A stretch of 64,000 bases of DNA from UBA2943 sp946534895 (lineage in GTDB: Bacteria; Bacillota; Clostridia; Christensenellales; Aristaeellaceae), in NCBI GenBank assembly GCA_946534895.1, contig CAMNDE010000001.1, positions 50,544 through 114,543 on the forward strand. The letters run 5' to 3'. The notes beneath the pieces are model-generated. The model was not told the DNA's origin, searched no databases, and saw only the letters and a program-made list of their open reading frames with translations. The translations under genes and the position numbers were made by a program. Position 1 is the first letter of the stretch. Every line of letters begins with the position of its first letter. This document shows, piece by piece, positions 34,888 through 43,798 of the stretch.

Positions 34888-35261
34888 GCCTCTAAGCCTT
34901 CCTTCTGGTTTTCTATGGGAAATCCGCGAAATTCCGTTCTCTTCAAATCAGATTTGAACCCGTTCCCATATCGCGTTTCTTTCCGCCATCCCTGCAGTCC
35001 TGTCGCTGTAACTGCCTCGCATCGCTCCGTTGTGGCACCCTTCGCCTTGAACCATGGGCTAAAAACAGGCAGTATGATCATCTGACAGAACACAAGGCAA
35101 TGCAGCGAATGCCCCTGCTTTGAGATTATACCACGCATTCCCACGGGAGATATATAATGAAGTTGCTTTTTTCAGCAATCTATGATAGCATCTCAACGCG
35201 ATCCGGGGGACCGGTTTTTTTCAATCCAACTTCAATGTATGTTCTTTTGGAGGAAGTTATC
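34888..35261. other. Intergenic region with structured palindromic element
   Basis: About 375 bases between the divergent alarmone synthetase (-) and topA (+). It holds the nested inverted repeat at 34925-34975 and an AT-rich stretch with TATAAT (35152-35157) likely belonging to the topA promoter, though the -35 is poor. A GC-rich segment (34975-35060) shows no gene I trust on either strand. A minus-strand open frame runs through it to the synthetase start, but has no convincing ribosome site. Confidence 0.45.
34925..34975. repeat. Nested inverted repeat, possible structured RNA or operator
   Basis: Outer arms CGCGA (34925-34929) and TCGCG (34971-34975) enclose the 17-base odd palindrome TTCAAATC-A-GATTTGAA (34942-34958). 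The two connecting strands both carry CCGTTC-like sequence. The nested geometry suggests RNA folding, or a dimer-binding operator at the core. Confidence 0.5.
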
Positions 35262-37382
35262 ATGGCCGCATCAAAGCGCAAGCTTATCATCGTCGAATCT
35301 CCTGCGAAAGCAAGGACGATCAGCAGATTTCTGGGAAGCAGCTACAAGGTTGAAGCGTCGCAGGGGCATGTCCGCGATCTTCCCAAATCACAGCTGGGCG
35401 TGGACGTGGATCATGATTTTGATCTGAAGTATATTACCATTCGCGGTCGCGGTGATATCATCAGCACCATAAAGAAAGAAGCCAAAAACGCTTCCAAGAT
35501 ATATCTTGCAACTGACCCTGACCGTGAAGGGGAAGCGATTTCCTGGCATCTTGCCCACATTCTTGGACTTGACACCAAATCTCCGTGCAGAATCGAGTTC
35601 CATGAAGTCACCAAATCCGCTGTTCAGGATGCCATCAAGCACCCCAGAGTGATCGATATGGATCTCGTGGATGCACAGCAGGCCCGGCGCGTGCTCGATC
35701 GGCTGGTCGGTTATCAGATCAGCCCGATTCTGTGGGCTAAGGTGAAAAAAGGCCTTTCTGCAGGCCGTGTACAGTCTGTGGTAACCCGTATGGTTGTGGA
35801 TCGCGAGAACGAAATCGATGCATTCATACCGGAAGAATACTGGGAAATCAAGGCAGATGCTTTGATTGACGGCCAGAAAAAGCCGATTCAGGTTTCTCTT
35901 TCTTCCATCAATGACACCAAGGTATCACTGCACTGTTCAGAAGAAGCTGAAAAAGCAGCAGATCTTGTCCGCCAGGCAAAATATACTGTCACCAGCGTCA
36001 AAAAAAGCGAACGGAGACGTTTCCCGGCTCCGCCTTTTACCACTTCTTCGCTTCAGCAGGAAGCCAGCAGGAAACTTGGATTTTCCACAGCAAAAACCAT
36101 GCAGGTTGTGCAGCAGCTTTATGAAGGAATCGATATAGAAGGCGAGGGAACACAGGGTATCGTCACCTATATCCGTACAGACAGTGTACGCGTCTCTGAT
36201 GAAGCACTTTCTGCGATTCGTGCATTCATTCCGGATCACTTCGGTAAAGAATATCTCCCCGATACACCAAATGTGTTCAAGGGAAGGAAGAATGCACAGG
36301 ACGCTCATGAAGCCATTCGTCCCACTGACATCAGACGGACACCGGATTCAATCAAGAATTCTCTCTCAAAAGACCAGTACCATCTGTACCGTCTTATCTA
36401 CAATCGCACAATTGCCAGTCAGATGACTCAGGCCGTTTACGAAACTCTGGCTGCTGACATGACCGGCAACGGCACCGTGCTGCATTTCTACGGGGAACAC
36501 CGCGTCTTCCAGGGGTTTACGCTGGTCTATGAAGATGGAAAAGATGAGGAGGAACCTTCTTCTGAATCCAGAATTCCCCTGATTCATGAAGGTTCCGAAG
36601 TATCCATTGAGAACATTGAAACACAGCAGCATTTTACACAACCGCCTGCCCGCTATACCGAAGCCTCACTTGTGCATGCCATGGAAGAAAAGGGGATTGG
36701 ACGCCCTTCCACTTATGCCCCCACCATTACAACCATTATTACCCGTGGATACATTTCCCGGGAGAAAAAACGCCTTTATCCCACTGAACTCGGAAAAATG
36801 GTGACATCCATGATGGAACAGTGTTTTTCCGAGATTGTGGATGTTGATTTTACTGCCTCACTGGAGGACCGTCTGGATCACGTAGAAGACGGCACTACTG
36901 AATGGAAGAGCATTCTCAGAGATTTTTATCCGGAATTCCAGGAAGAGCTGAAAAAGGCAGAAACCGATATTGAGAAAGTTGAAATCAAGGACGAGCCCAG
37001 TGACGTTATCTGCGATCAGTGCGGAGCCACCATGGTATACAAAATGGGCCGTTATGGCAGATTTCTTGCCTGTCCCAATTTTCCTGCATGCCGGAACACA
37101 AAGCCGATTCTCAACTATATTGACACCAGATGTCCCAAGTGTGGAAGTAGACTGCTGGAAAAAATCAGCAAGAAAAACCGTAAGTTTTACGGGTGCGAAA
37201 AATATCCAGAGTGTGATTTTGTATCCTGGGAAAAACCCGTTCCGGAATCCTGCCCGAAATGTGGCAGCTATATGGTCGAGAAGCGTGGGAAACACCATGA
37301 TCTCTGGTACCTCTGTTCCAATGAAACCTGCAGGTTCCGCAAAGAAATGAAAGACATGGATACCGAATCGGAGGAAGTATGA
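35262..37382 (+). CDS. topA: DNA topoisomerase I
   Basis: A 706-residue type IA topoisomerase relaxing negative supercoils. The Toprim domain begins KLIIVESPAKARTI and has the acidic DPDREGEAISWH. The active-site tyrosine is Y303 in TYIRTDSVRVS. Three C-terminal Topo zinc fingers start at CDQCGATM, CPKCGSRL and CPKCGSYM. ATG 35262 is nine bases after GGAGG and gives the family start MAASKRKLIIVES; the frame is open to 35157 without a better site. The gene overlaps trmFO by four bases, as part of topA-trmFO-hslV-hslU. Confidence 0.97.
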   Translation: MAASKRKLIIVESPAKARTISRFLGSSYKVEASQGHVRDLPKSQLGVDVDHDFDLKYITIRGRGDIISTIKKEAKNASKIYLATDPDREGEAISWHLAHILGLDTKSPCRIEFHEVTKSAVQDAIKHPRVIDMDLVDAQQARRVLDRLVGYQISPILWAKVKKGLSAGRVQSVVTRMVVDRENEIDAFIPEEYWEIKADALIDGQKKPIQVSLSSINDTKVSLHCSEEAEKAADLVRQAKYTVTSVKKSERRRFPAPPFTTSSLQQEASRKLGFSTAKTMQVVQQLYEGIDIEGEGTQGIVTYIRTDSVRVSDEALSAIRAFIPDHFGKEYLPDTPNVFKGRKNAQDAHEAIRPTDIRRTPDSIKNSLSKDQYHLYRLIYNRTIASQMTQAVYETLAADMTGNGTVLHFYGEHRVFQGFTLVYEDGKDEEEPSSESRIPLIHEGSEVSIENIETQQHFTQPPARYTEASLVHAMEEKGIGRPSTYAPTITTIITRGYISREKKRLYPTELGKMVTSMMEQCFSEIVDVDFTASLEDRLDHVEDGTTEWKSILRDFYPEFQEELKKAETDIEKVEIKDEPSDVICDQCGATMVYKMGRYGRFLACPNFPACRNTKPILNYIDTRCPKCGSRLLEKISKKNRKFYGCEKYPECDFVSWEKPVPESCPKCGSYMVEKRGKHHDLWYLCSNETCRFRKEMKDMDTESEEV

Positions 37383-38716
37383 ACAAACAAGCCATCGTCG
37401 TCGGTGCAGGGCTTGCAGGCTGTGAAGCTGCATGGCAGCTGACACGGCATGGGATTCAGGTGGAGCTGTATGAAATGAAGCCGCAGAAAAAATCCCCGGC
37501 TCATCACAGCGATTCCTTCGCGGAACTTGTCTGTTCAAATTCCCTGCGTTCCGACAGGCTTTCCAATGGAGTCGGCCTGCTCAAGGAAGAGATGCGTCAT
37601 CTGAATTCCCTCATTATGGAAGCAGCCGATCAGTCCCGGGTGCCTGCAGGTGGTGCGCTGGCCGTGGACCGTAATTCCTTTTCCAGCTATATCACCAACG
37701 CGCTTCGCCGGAATCCTCTCATTCATATTCATGAAGAAGAGGTCACTTCCATTCCGGAAGGTCCGGTCATTATTGCAACCGGTCCTCTGACATCGGATGC
37801 GATGGCAGAAACCATAGGAAATCTGCCCGAGTTAAGCACGTTGAATTTCTATGATGCTGCAGCGCCGATTGTCACAACCGAATCGCTGGATTTCTCAAAA
37901 ATCTTTCGTCAGTCACGTTATGACCGCGGTGATGATTATCTCAATTGTCCCATGACAAAAGAGCAGTATTACGCCTTTGTGGATGCACTGGTGCATGCTG
38001 AAACCGCTGATATTCATGATTTTGAGGAAAAGAAAGTATTTGAAGGCTGTATGCCTGTTGAATCCATGGCCAAACGCGGTGAAAAAGTACTCGCTTTCGG
38101 GCCGTTGAAGCCCGTTGGCCTCGTGGATCCTGCCACAGGAAAACGTCCCTATGCTGTAGTCCAGCTTCGTCAGGATAACAGCGAAGGAACTCTGGTAAAC
38201 CTTGTTGGATTTCAGACAAGGCTGAAATTCAATGAGCAGAAGCGCGTTTTTGGAATGATTCCAGGCCTGGAGCATGCTGAATTTGTCCGGTACGGCGTAA
38301 TGCACAGGAATACCTTCCTGAACAGCCCTGGATTCCTGAACAGTCATTTTGAAGTAATCGCCAGACCCAGGCTCTACTTCGCAGGGCAAATGACAGGCGT
38401 GGAAGGCTATGTGGAAAGCGCTGCATCCGGATTGCTGTGCGGTCTGTCTCTTGCCATGGATCTGAATGGTCGCGGACCTGTTGATTTTCCCGGCATCACC
38501 GCTATTGGGTCCATGGGGAGATATGTTTCCACTCCCAATAAACGCTTTCAGCCAATGAACTGCACTTTCGGACTCATTGATTCACTGCCTGTGGATGAAA
38601 GCCATCCCAGAATACGGGATAAAGTTCAACGCTATGAAGCAATAGCACATCGTTCTCTCGAATGGCTGGACCAATGGATCAGCCAGCATGAGCTGAAGGA
38701 TGCCGGAAAGGAGTAA
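37379..38716 (+). CDS. trmFO: tRNA m5U54 methyltransferase (folate/FAD-dependent)
   Basis: A 445-residue flavoprotein that methylates U54 of the tRNA T-loop using methylene-tetrahydrofolate. The FAD dinucleotide motif VGAGLAGCEAAWQ is at the N-terminus, followed by the family block SFAELVCSNSLRSD with the catalytic Cys. A second conserved region is LYFAGQMTGVEGYVESAASGLL. The start overlaps the topA stop as ATGA. The Bacillus order topA-trmFO-(codV)-hslV-hslU is kept, minus the recombinase, which here lies 4 kb downstream. Confidence 0.96.
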   Translation: MNKQAIVVGAGLAGCEAAWQLTRHGIQVELYEMKPQKKSPAHHSDSFAELVCSNSLRSDRLSNGVGLLKEEMRHLNSLIMEAADQSRVPAGGALAVDRNSFSSYITNALRRNPLIHIHEEEVTSIPEGPVIIATGPLTSDAMAETIGNLPELSTLNFYDAAAPIVTTESLDFSKIFRQSRYDRGDDYLNCPMTKEQYYAFVDALVHAETADIHDFEEKKVFEGCMPVESMAKRGEKVLAFGPLKPVGLVDPATGKRPYAVVQLRQDNSEGTLVNLVGFQTRLKFNEQKRVFGMIPGLEHAEFVRYGVMHRNTFLNSPGFLNSHFEVIARPRLYFAGQMTGVEGYVESAASGLLCGLSLAMDLNGRGPVDFPGITAIGSMGRYVSTPNKRFQPMNCTFGLIDSLPVDESHPRIRDKVQRYEAIAHRSLEWLDQWISQHELKDAGKE

Positions 38717-38720
38717 AAGC

Positions 38721-39260
38721 ATGAGCATCAGTTTTAAAGGGACCACGATCTGTGGCGTTCGGCGTGGAAACTCCATCGCCATTGCAGGCGATGGTCAGGT
38801 TACCATGGGAGAAAACGTGGTTTTTAAATCTACTGCCCGTAAAGTACGGAGAATCTATGGAGGAAAGGTTGTCATTGGATTCGCCGGAACAGTTTCTGAC
38901 GCCTTTACCCTGAGTGATCGTTTTGAAGAAAAACTGACCCAGTGTGGAGGCAACCTGGAGAGAGCTGCTGTAGCAGTTGCTCAAATGTGGCATGGTGATC
39001 AGGCCATGCGCCAGCTTGAATCTCTGATGATTGTCGCTGACAGTGAACATCTTCTTATTCTAAGCGGAACAGGTGAGGTTATCACGCCGGATGGAGACGT
39101 GGCTGCCATTGGTTCCGGCGGAAATTATGCTTTAGCTGCGGCACGCGCTCTGGTAGAAAACACGGATCTCAGTGCACATGATATTGCCGAAAAAGCACTT
39201 CACATTGCTGCTTCAATCTGCGTATACACGAATCATAACGTGATCGTAGAAGATGTGTGA
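38721..39260 (+). CDS. hslV: ATP-dependent protease subunit HslV
   Basis: The proteolytic subunit of the HslUV proteasome-like protease; 179 residues. After a short propeptide the mature N-terminus is expected at T8 (GTTICGVRRG), giving a threonine nucleophile as in E. coli. Further motifs are IAGDGQVTMGE, KVRRIY and the AIGSGGNYALAAARAL block. ATG 38721 has AAGGAG at good spacing. hslU follows 17 bases later, so the complex is encoded in one operon. Confidence 0.96.
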   Translation: MSISFKGTTICGVRRGNSIAIAGDGQVTMGENVVFKSTARKVRRIYGGKVVIGFAGTVSDAFTLSDRFEEKLTQCGGNLERAAVAVAQMWHGDQAMRQLESLMIVADSEHLLILSGTGEVITPDGDVAAIGSGGNYALAAARALVENTDLSAHDIAEKALHIAASICVYTNHNVIVEDV

Positions 39261-39277
39261 AAGGGGATGAGATAAAT

Positions 39278-40642
39278 ATGGCCGAACTTACACCTCGTGA
39301 AATCGTCAAAGAGCTGGACCGATATATTATCGGACAGGACAACGCCAAGCGCATGGTCGCTATTGCTCTTCGAAACCGGTATCGCCGTGCTCATGTGGAA
39401 GAGAGTATGCGGGAAGAAATCAGCCCCAAGAATATTCTGATGATTGGCCCGACGGGCGTTGGAAAAACAGAAATCGCAAGAAGGCTGGCTAAGCTCGTTG
39501 GAGCTCCTTTCATCAAAGTTGAAGCCACCAAATTCACCGAAGTCGGATATGTGGGCCGTGATGTGGAAAGCATCATCCGTGACCTTGTGGAAAACAGCAT
39601 TCGAATGGTGCGGGAAGAGAATATGAAAAAAGTCCAGCCCCGTGCCCAGGTAATGGCTGATGATGAACTTGTTTCTCTTATCCTGAATCCGAAGCCCAAG
39701 AAGCAGAACAATCCCTTGGACTATCTTCTTGGAAAGAAAAATGAATCCACAGAAGTAAAGCCCCTGGATGGCGCTGATGCTGAAAAACGGGATGAAATCC
39801 GTCACAAGCTTCTGCGCGGTGAATTGGATAATCAGGAAATTGAAATCGAAGTTGAAGATGAAGCACCGTCTCTTGAACTGGGTGGAAGCAGCATCTCAAT
39901 CGCGGATATGATGGGTGGTATGATGCCAAAGAAAACCAAAATCCGTCGTGTCAGCGTTCCTGAAGCTCGTAAAATCCTTACGCAGCAGGAAGCTGAAAAA
40001 CTGATTGATATGGATGCCATTGAAGAAGAGGCCATCAGCAGAGCCGAAAACGACGGCATCGTTTTCATAGATGAAATTGATAAAATTGCAGGTCCTCACG
40101 GCATGAATGGACCGGATGTAAGTAGGGAAGGTGTTCAGCGCGATATTCTTCCCATTGTAGAAGGTTCCACTGTCAATACAAAGTATGGGCCGGTAAAAAC
40201 CGATTACATGCTTTTCATCGGTGCAGGTGCCTTCCATGTGGCAAAGGTCTCCGATCTCATTCCGGAGCTTCAGGGACGTTTTCCTGTTCGGGTAGAACTG
40301 AAAAGCCTCACGGAAGAAGATTTCAAGCGTATTATGAAGGAGCCTGACAATGCTCTTACAAGACAGTACCATGCACTGCTTGAGGTTGACAAAGTACTGC
40401 TGACTTTTGAAGATTCAGCCATTGCAGAAATTGCCAAAGCTGCGTGCGTCGCAAATGAAACAGGCGAGGATATCGGAGCCAGGAGACTCCATGCTGTGTT
40501 CGAACAGGTATTGGAGGACATTTCCTTTAATGCCGGCGACCCGAATATGCCGCCCTTTGAATTGTCTATCGACGGTAACTATGTACGTACTCATCTCAGT
40601 GGTGAGAATGTTGCTACCGATTCCCATAAATATATCCTGTAA
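39278..40642 (+). CDS. hslU: ATP-dependent protease ATPase subunit HslU
   Basis: The AAA+ unfoldase that feeds HslV; 454 residues. Walker A is GPTGVGKT at 57-64. The pore loop GYVGRD, Walker B GIVFIDEIDKI and the C-terminal HslV-docking tail SHKYIL are all present. The I domain (about 110-240) is charged and variable as usual. ATG 39278 gives the family start MAELTPREIVKELD; an in-frame GTG at 39257 is less likely. A hairpin follows the gene before proC. Confidence 0.97.
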   Translation: MAELTPREIVKELDRYIIGQDNAKRMVAIALRNRYRRAHVEESMREEISPKNILMIGPTGVGKTEIARRLAKLVGAPFIKVEATKFTEVGYVGRDVESIIRDLVENSIRMVREENMKKVQPRAQVMADDELVSLILNPKPKKQNNPLDYLLGKKNESTEVKPLDGADAEKRDEIRHKLLRGELDNQEIEIEVEDEAPSLELGGSSISIADMMGGMMPKKTKIRRVSVPEARKILTQQEAEKLIDMDAIEEEAISRAENDGIVFIDEIDKIAGPHGMNGPDVSREGVQRDILPIVEGSTVNTKYGPVKTDYMLFIGAGAFHVAKVSDLIPELQGRFPVRVELKSLTEEDFKRIMKEPDNALTRQYHALLEVDKVLLTFEDSAIAEIAKAACVANETGEDIGARRLHAVFEQVLEDISFNAGDPNMPPFELSIDGNYVRTHLSGENVATDSHKYIL

Positions 40643-40648
40643 CAGAAG

Positions 40649-40684
40649 AAGTGGGACATCTTGCTATTGTCAGGTGTCCCACTT
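40649..40684 (+). terminator. Hairpin between hslU and proC
   Basis: AAGTGGGACA / TGTCCCACTT, a 10-base perfect stem with a 16-base loop, followed by TGTATTATTATTCTTT. The T-run is interrupted, so it may be a leaky terminator. Confidence 0.65.
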
Positions 40685-40729
40685 TGTATTATTATTCTTT
40701 CAAGTAAAAAGCAATGCGGGGGGAGCTCT

Positions 40730-41536
40730 ATGCCTACAGTAGGAATTATTGGCATCGGAAATATGGGCAATGCCATTCTGCACGGAATTCTCGATGCAGG
40801 ATATGTGAAAGCGCCAAATCTTGTCTTGTATGATCCCAAAATTGAAATACTGGAAAAGCTTTCCCGTGAGCAGCCCAGTATAACTTACTGTGACCATGCT
40901 CTGGAGCTGGCCAGAATTTCTGATGTCATTATTCTCGCTGTCAAGCCGAACATTGTAGCATCTGTAATTGACAGTATTTCTCCCGCACTGAAAGAGAAAA
41001 CTGTTGTTTCCATTGCAGCCGGTTGGACCTGTTCCATGCTCCGCAGTAATCTTGAACCTCATGGAGCATCCTACATCCGTGTTATGCCAAATACGCCCGC
41101 ACTTGTCGGCGAAGGCATGACCGCTTTGTGCAGCGATTATACAGCCCCGGAAGAAGTATTCCAGTTTGTCCAGGGTATATTTGATGCATTGGGAAGAACA
41201 GTCATTCTGGATGAGAAACTCTTTGATGGCGTTATTGCCATTTCCGGGTCAAGTCCTGCATATGTATACATGCTGATTGAAACCATGGCCCAGGCGGGAG
41301 TACGTTACGGCATACCCATGCATACTGCAATCGAGATGTCCGCTCAGGCCGTCCTGGGATCTGCTCTGATGGTTCTGTCTTCCGGCAATCATCCTGCAGA
41401 ACTGCGCGATGCAGTCTGTTCACCCGCAGGTACTACAATAGATGCCGTCGCTGCTCTAGAAGAAAATGGATTCCGTTCATCTCTCTTGAAGGCTATGGAA
41501 GCTTGTGTGGAAAAATCCAAAAAAATGAGTAAATAA
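40730..41536 (+). CDS. proC: Pyrroline-5-carboxylate reductase
   Basis: Last enzyme of proline synthesis, reducing P5C with NAD(P)H; 268 residues. Rossmann motif VGIIGIGNMGNAIL is at the N-terminus. Conserved blocks are AVKPN, RVMPNTPALVGEG, SGSSPAYVYMLIE and the signature CSPAGTTIDAVAALEENG. ATG 40730 lies five bases after GGGGAG. It follows a possible terminator, so it may have its own promoter that I could not pin down. Confidence 0.96.
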   Translation: MPTVGIIGIGNMGNAILHGILDAGYVKAPNLVLYDPKIEILEKLSREQPSITYCDHALELARISDVIILAVKPNIVASVIDSISPALKEKTVVSIAAGWTCSMLRSNLEPHGASYIRVMPNTPALVGEGMTALCSDYTAPEEVFQFVQGIFDALGRTVILDEKLFDGVIAISGSSPAYVYMLIETMAQAGVRYGIPMHTAIEMSAQAVLGSALMVLSSGNHPAELRDAVCSPAGTTIDAVAALEENGFRSSLLKAMEACVEKSKKMSK

Positions 41537-41547
41537 GCAGGGAATAT

Positions 41548-42081
41548 ATGCAGACACCTAAGAAGCAGGTTACCATCTATATCGATGGAAAAGTACCATC
41601 AGAGCCAGGCCCGGGGGGATGGGGCGCACTATTGATGTTTGGCCCTCACAGAAAAGAACTGAACGGGTACCAAGCTGACACGGACAGGAACCGCATGCAG
41701 TTATTTGCTGCCATTTCCGGTCTTGGCGCATTAAAGGAATCCTGTATTGTAAATCTGTGTACTGATTCGTCATCCTTGTTCAATATTCTCAGTCAGCAGC
41801 TATACCTGACGTGGCTAAGGCAGAATTGGAAAGATGCCAGCGGGAACAGTATACCAAACAGGGATCTCTGGTTTATTCTATCCGTACAGCTCAAAAAGCA
41901 CAGTGTACGTCCAACCAGGATTGGCACCAGTGCAGATGAAAATATGAGCCGCTGCAAAGAACTTGCTTCAGAGGCCCTGCAGGAATATATCGATATCAAT
42001 ACGGAAAAAGAAAATGAGGATTCCGCAGAAATTGAAATCACACCTGAAAAGACTGCACAGTCACCTGAATCAGTGAAATAA
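41548..42081 (+). CDS. RNase HI-like protein with degenerate active site
   Basis: A 177-residue RNase H-fold protein that aligns end to end with RNase HI (PGPGGWGALL, TDRNRMQLFAAI, CTDSS, NRDLW and the RCKELAS block). Of the DEDD catalytic set only D13 and D73 are kept. The Glu of NRMEL is Q51, the Asp of CDELA is K137 and the flap His is T127. On family knowledge it should not cleave RNA/DNA hybrids; hybrid binding might remain. The 36-residue tail is acidic (EKENEDSAEIEITPEK). It starts 11 bases after proC and is followed by a terminator. It could be a new function or an early pseudogene, but the frame is intact. Confidence 0.82.
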   Translation: MQTPKKQVTIYIDGKVPSEPGPGGWGALLMFGPHRKELNGYQADTDRNRMQLFAAISGLGALKESCIVNLCTDSSSLFNILSQQLYLTWLRQNWKDASGNSIPNRDLWFILSVQLKKHSVRPTRIGTSADENMSRCKELASEALQEYIDINTEKENEDSAEIEITPEKTAQSPESVK

Positions 42082-42112
42082 ATGCCAGGTTTTCTGTTAG
42101 GGGATGTTGCTC

Positions 42113-42159
42113 CAACTATTCGCTAAACCATAGTTTTACGAATAGTTGAGGCTCTTTTT
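42113..42159 (+). terminator. Terminator after RNase HI-like gene
   Basis: Ten-base perfect stem CAACTATTCG / CGAATAGTTG with a 16-base loop. The stem can extend outward as GCtCC/GGaGC-like pairs, followed by T5. Confidence 0.75.
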
Positions 42160-42250
42160 CAGTGTTTTATCCATCTCAGCTTGTCTCACAGCCCTTTGAA
42201 CCATTCTCCGGATTCTCATCCAGAAATCCAAACAGCAGCGATTTACAATC

Positions 42251-42538
42251 TCAGGCACAGTTATCTTTTAAATTACAGATCTTCTCTGTAAATCTCTTTT
42301 TCATTTCATACAACTTATCTTTGATTCTTATCGGATCATGGATGCTGTTTTCTCTTTCATTCCTTTTCGGCTTCCACCACCGCGCGTGTTCACGTTCCAT
42401 CACATATCCATTGACTCCACATCTGTATTCCGGTCTCTGTTCATATAGAAATGCAGCCATTGTCCTGGCTGATTTATATGCTCCTTTGTCAGGCCATCTT
42501 ACTGTATGTTTGATCTTATACTGGCATGCCTGAAACCT
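42251..42538 (-). pseudogene. Possible 5'-truncated gene remnant, unknown family
   Basis: A minus-strand frame of about 95 codons with no stop until 42251. It has protein-like composition, basic and rich in aromatic residues (RWPDKGAYKSAR, FLYEQRPEYRCGVNGY, REHARWWKPKR). Upstream it meets a TGA, directly beside an out-of-frame ATGAAAAAGG, so a one-base slip in the A-run would have opened the frame. The first in-frame Met (42460) has only a weak ribosome site. I do not recognise the family. Confidence 0.35.
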
Positions 42539-42629
42539 TTTTCATTGTATAAAAAGCTTCAAGATTCATATCGATCCATATGGCGCCAAGTCTTTTTTTC
42601 ATTTATATGAAGAAATTATTTCGTAGATA

Positions 42630-42658
42630 TTGCATTTGTGGTATTTCCATGCTATTAT
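42630..42658 (+). promoter_or_regulatory. Promoter of XerS-like recombinase gene
   Basis: TTGCAT (42630-42635), 17-base spacer and TATTAT (42653-42658), 38 bases upstream of the GTG start. Confidence 0.65.
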
Positions 42659-42695
42659 TATCTTGTAATATTGGAGTCTTTAGGAGGTAGCACTG

Positions 42696-43790
42696 GTGTC
42701 TCAATCATATCGTGAACAGGTTGATGCCAAACGCATTCTCCATATTCGGGAGATCTGCAGAGAGCTTCCTCAGGCATGTGCTGATTTTCTTCAGCATATC
42801 AGTGTAACCACCGGCACATTTACCCGGCTGGCATATGCTATTGATCTACGCACGTTTATATACTATCTTCATGCAGAACGTGTAGCTTTTTCTTCCACAA
42901 AGCCCACGCTCTGGACGGATGCTGACCTTGCCAGACTCACTCCATCAGATCTGACAGCATACACTGAATATCTTTCCTATTATTTCCGAAATGAAGACAC
43001 CGCGTCCGATCAAGCGCCTAAAGCAACCATCAATCACGAACGGGCTATAAAACGGAAACTTTGCTCCATTCGGTCTTTCTATGATTTCCTTTTCCGTGCC
43101 CAGCGCATTCCTTCAAATATCACAACACTCGTTCCGCTGCCCAAAATTCATGAAAAGCCTATCCTCAGGCTTAATCGTGACGAACTGACCAAAATCCTGA
43201 ATCAGGCTGAAACCGGAGAAGGATTATCGAAGGGACAGCAAAGATTCCAGAAAATCACTTCCAAACGCGACTATGCCATTCTCTCCCTTTTTCTTGGAAC
43301 GGGAATCCGTGTATCGGAATGTGTCGGCATCAATATAACTGATGTCAACCTGGAGGAAAATGCGTTTTTGGTTACACGAAAAGGCGGAAACGAAGTAATT
43401 CTGTATTTTCCTCCTGAAGTTGCTACAGCTATCGCTGATTATCTGGAAGAACGAAAAGAGATCATTGCATGTCCGGGTCACGAAGACGCACTGTTCCTTT
43501 CTCTTCAAAAGAAACGGATCAGTCAGCGTGCCGTAGAAAAACTCGTAAAAAAATATGCTGCTGTCGCAGCACCATTGAAACCGAGAATAAGCCCTCACAA
43601 ACTCCGTTCAACCTTTGCAACCAATCTATACCATGAAACTGGAGATATTTATCTGGTCGCAGATGTACTCGGACACTCTTCAGTGGATACCACAAGGAAG
43701 CATTACGCCGATATGACGGACGCACGGCGCCGCATGGCTGCAAACGTCATAGAGCTTCCCGACCGTGTCGTAAAATCAGATGAAAGCTGA
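42696..43790 (+). CDS. Tyrosine recombinase, XerS-like
   Basis: A 364-residue site-specific recombinase. A SAM-like core-binding domain is at about 25-145, and the catalytic domain at 155-345. All six active-site residues are present: R205 (TGIRVSE), K229 (TRKGG), H301 and R304 (PHKLRSTFAT), H327 (LGHSS) and Y337 (KHYADM). Its length and the ARMx-less long N-terminus resemble XerS of streptococci, the single recombinase that resolves chromosome dimers at dif. GTG 42696 lies seven bases after AGGAGG. It stands alone with its own promoter and no phage or transposon genes nearby, which favours a housekeeping role over an integrase. Confidence 0.87.
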   Translation: MSQSYREQVDAKRILHIREICRELPQACADFLQHISVTTGTFTRLAYAIDLRTFIYYLHAERVAFSSTKPTLWTDADLARLTPSDLTAYTEYLSYYFRNEDTASDQAPKATINHERAIKRKLCSIRSFYDFLFRAQRIPSNITTLVPLPKIHEKPILRLNRDELTKILNQAETGEGLSKGQQRFQKITSKRDYAILSLFLGTGIRVSECVGINITDVNLEENAFLVTRKGGNEVILYFPPEVATAIADYLEERKEIIACPGHEDALFLSLQKKRISQRAVEKLVKKYAAVAAPLKPRISPHKLRSTFATNLYHETGDIYLVADVLGHSSVDTTRKHYADMTDARRRMAANVIELPDRVVKSDES

Positions 43791-43798
43791 AAGCCCCG

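Larger units (their letters stand above)
42082..42695. other. Intergenic region upstream of recombinase
   Basis: About 610 bases, more AT-rich than its neighbours. It holds a terminator (42113-42159), an open minus-strand fragment (42251-42538) described separately, and the recombinase promoter (42630-42658). A plus-strand frame from 42162 is rich in Ser, Leu and Phe and begins at the terminator, so I do not count it as a gene. XerS-type recombinases often sit beside their dif site; I could not recognise one here. Confidence 0.45.

Noticed and set aside
42162..42533. A 123-codon plus-strand frame after the RNase HI-like gene
   Set aside because: It starts at a GTG directly behind the terminator T-run with no ribosome site, and its translation is Ser/Leu/Phe-rich without a family match.
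42696..43790. Phage or integrative-element integrase
   Set aside because: No tRNA, attachment-site repeat, excisionase, transposase or structural phage gene is nearby, and the protein resembles XerS in length and layout.
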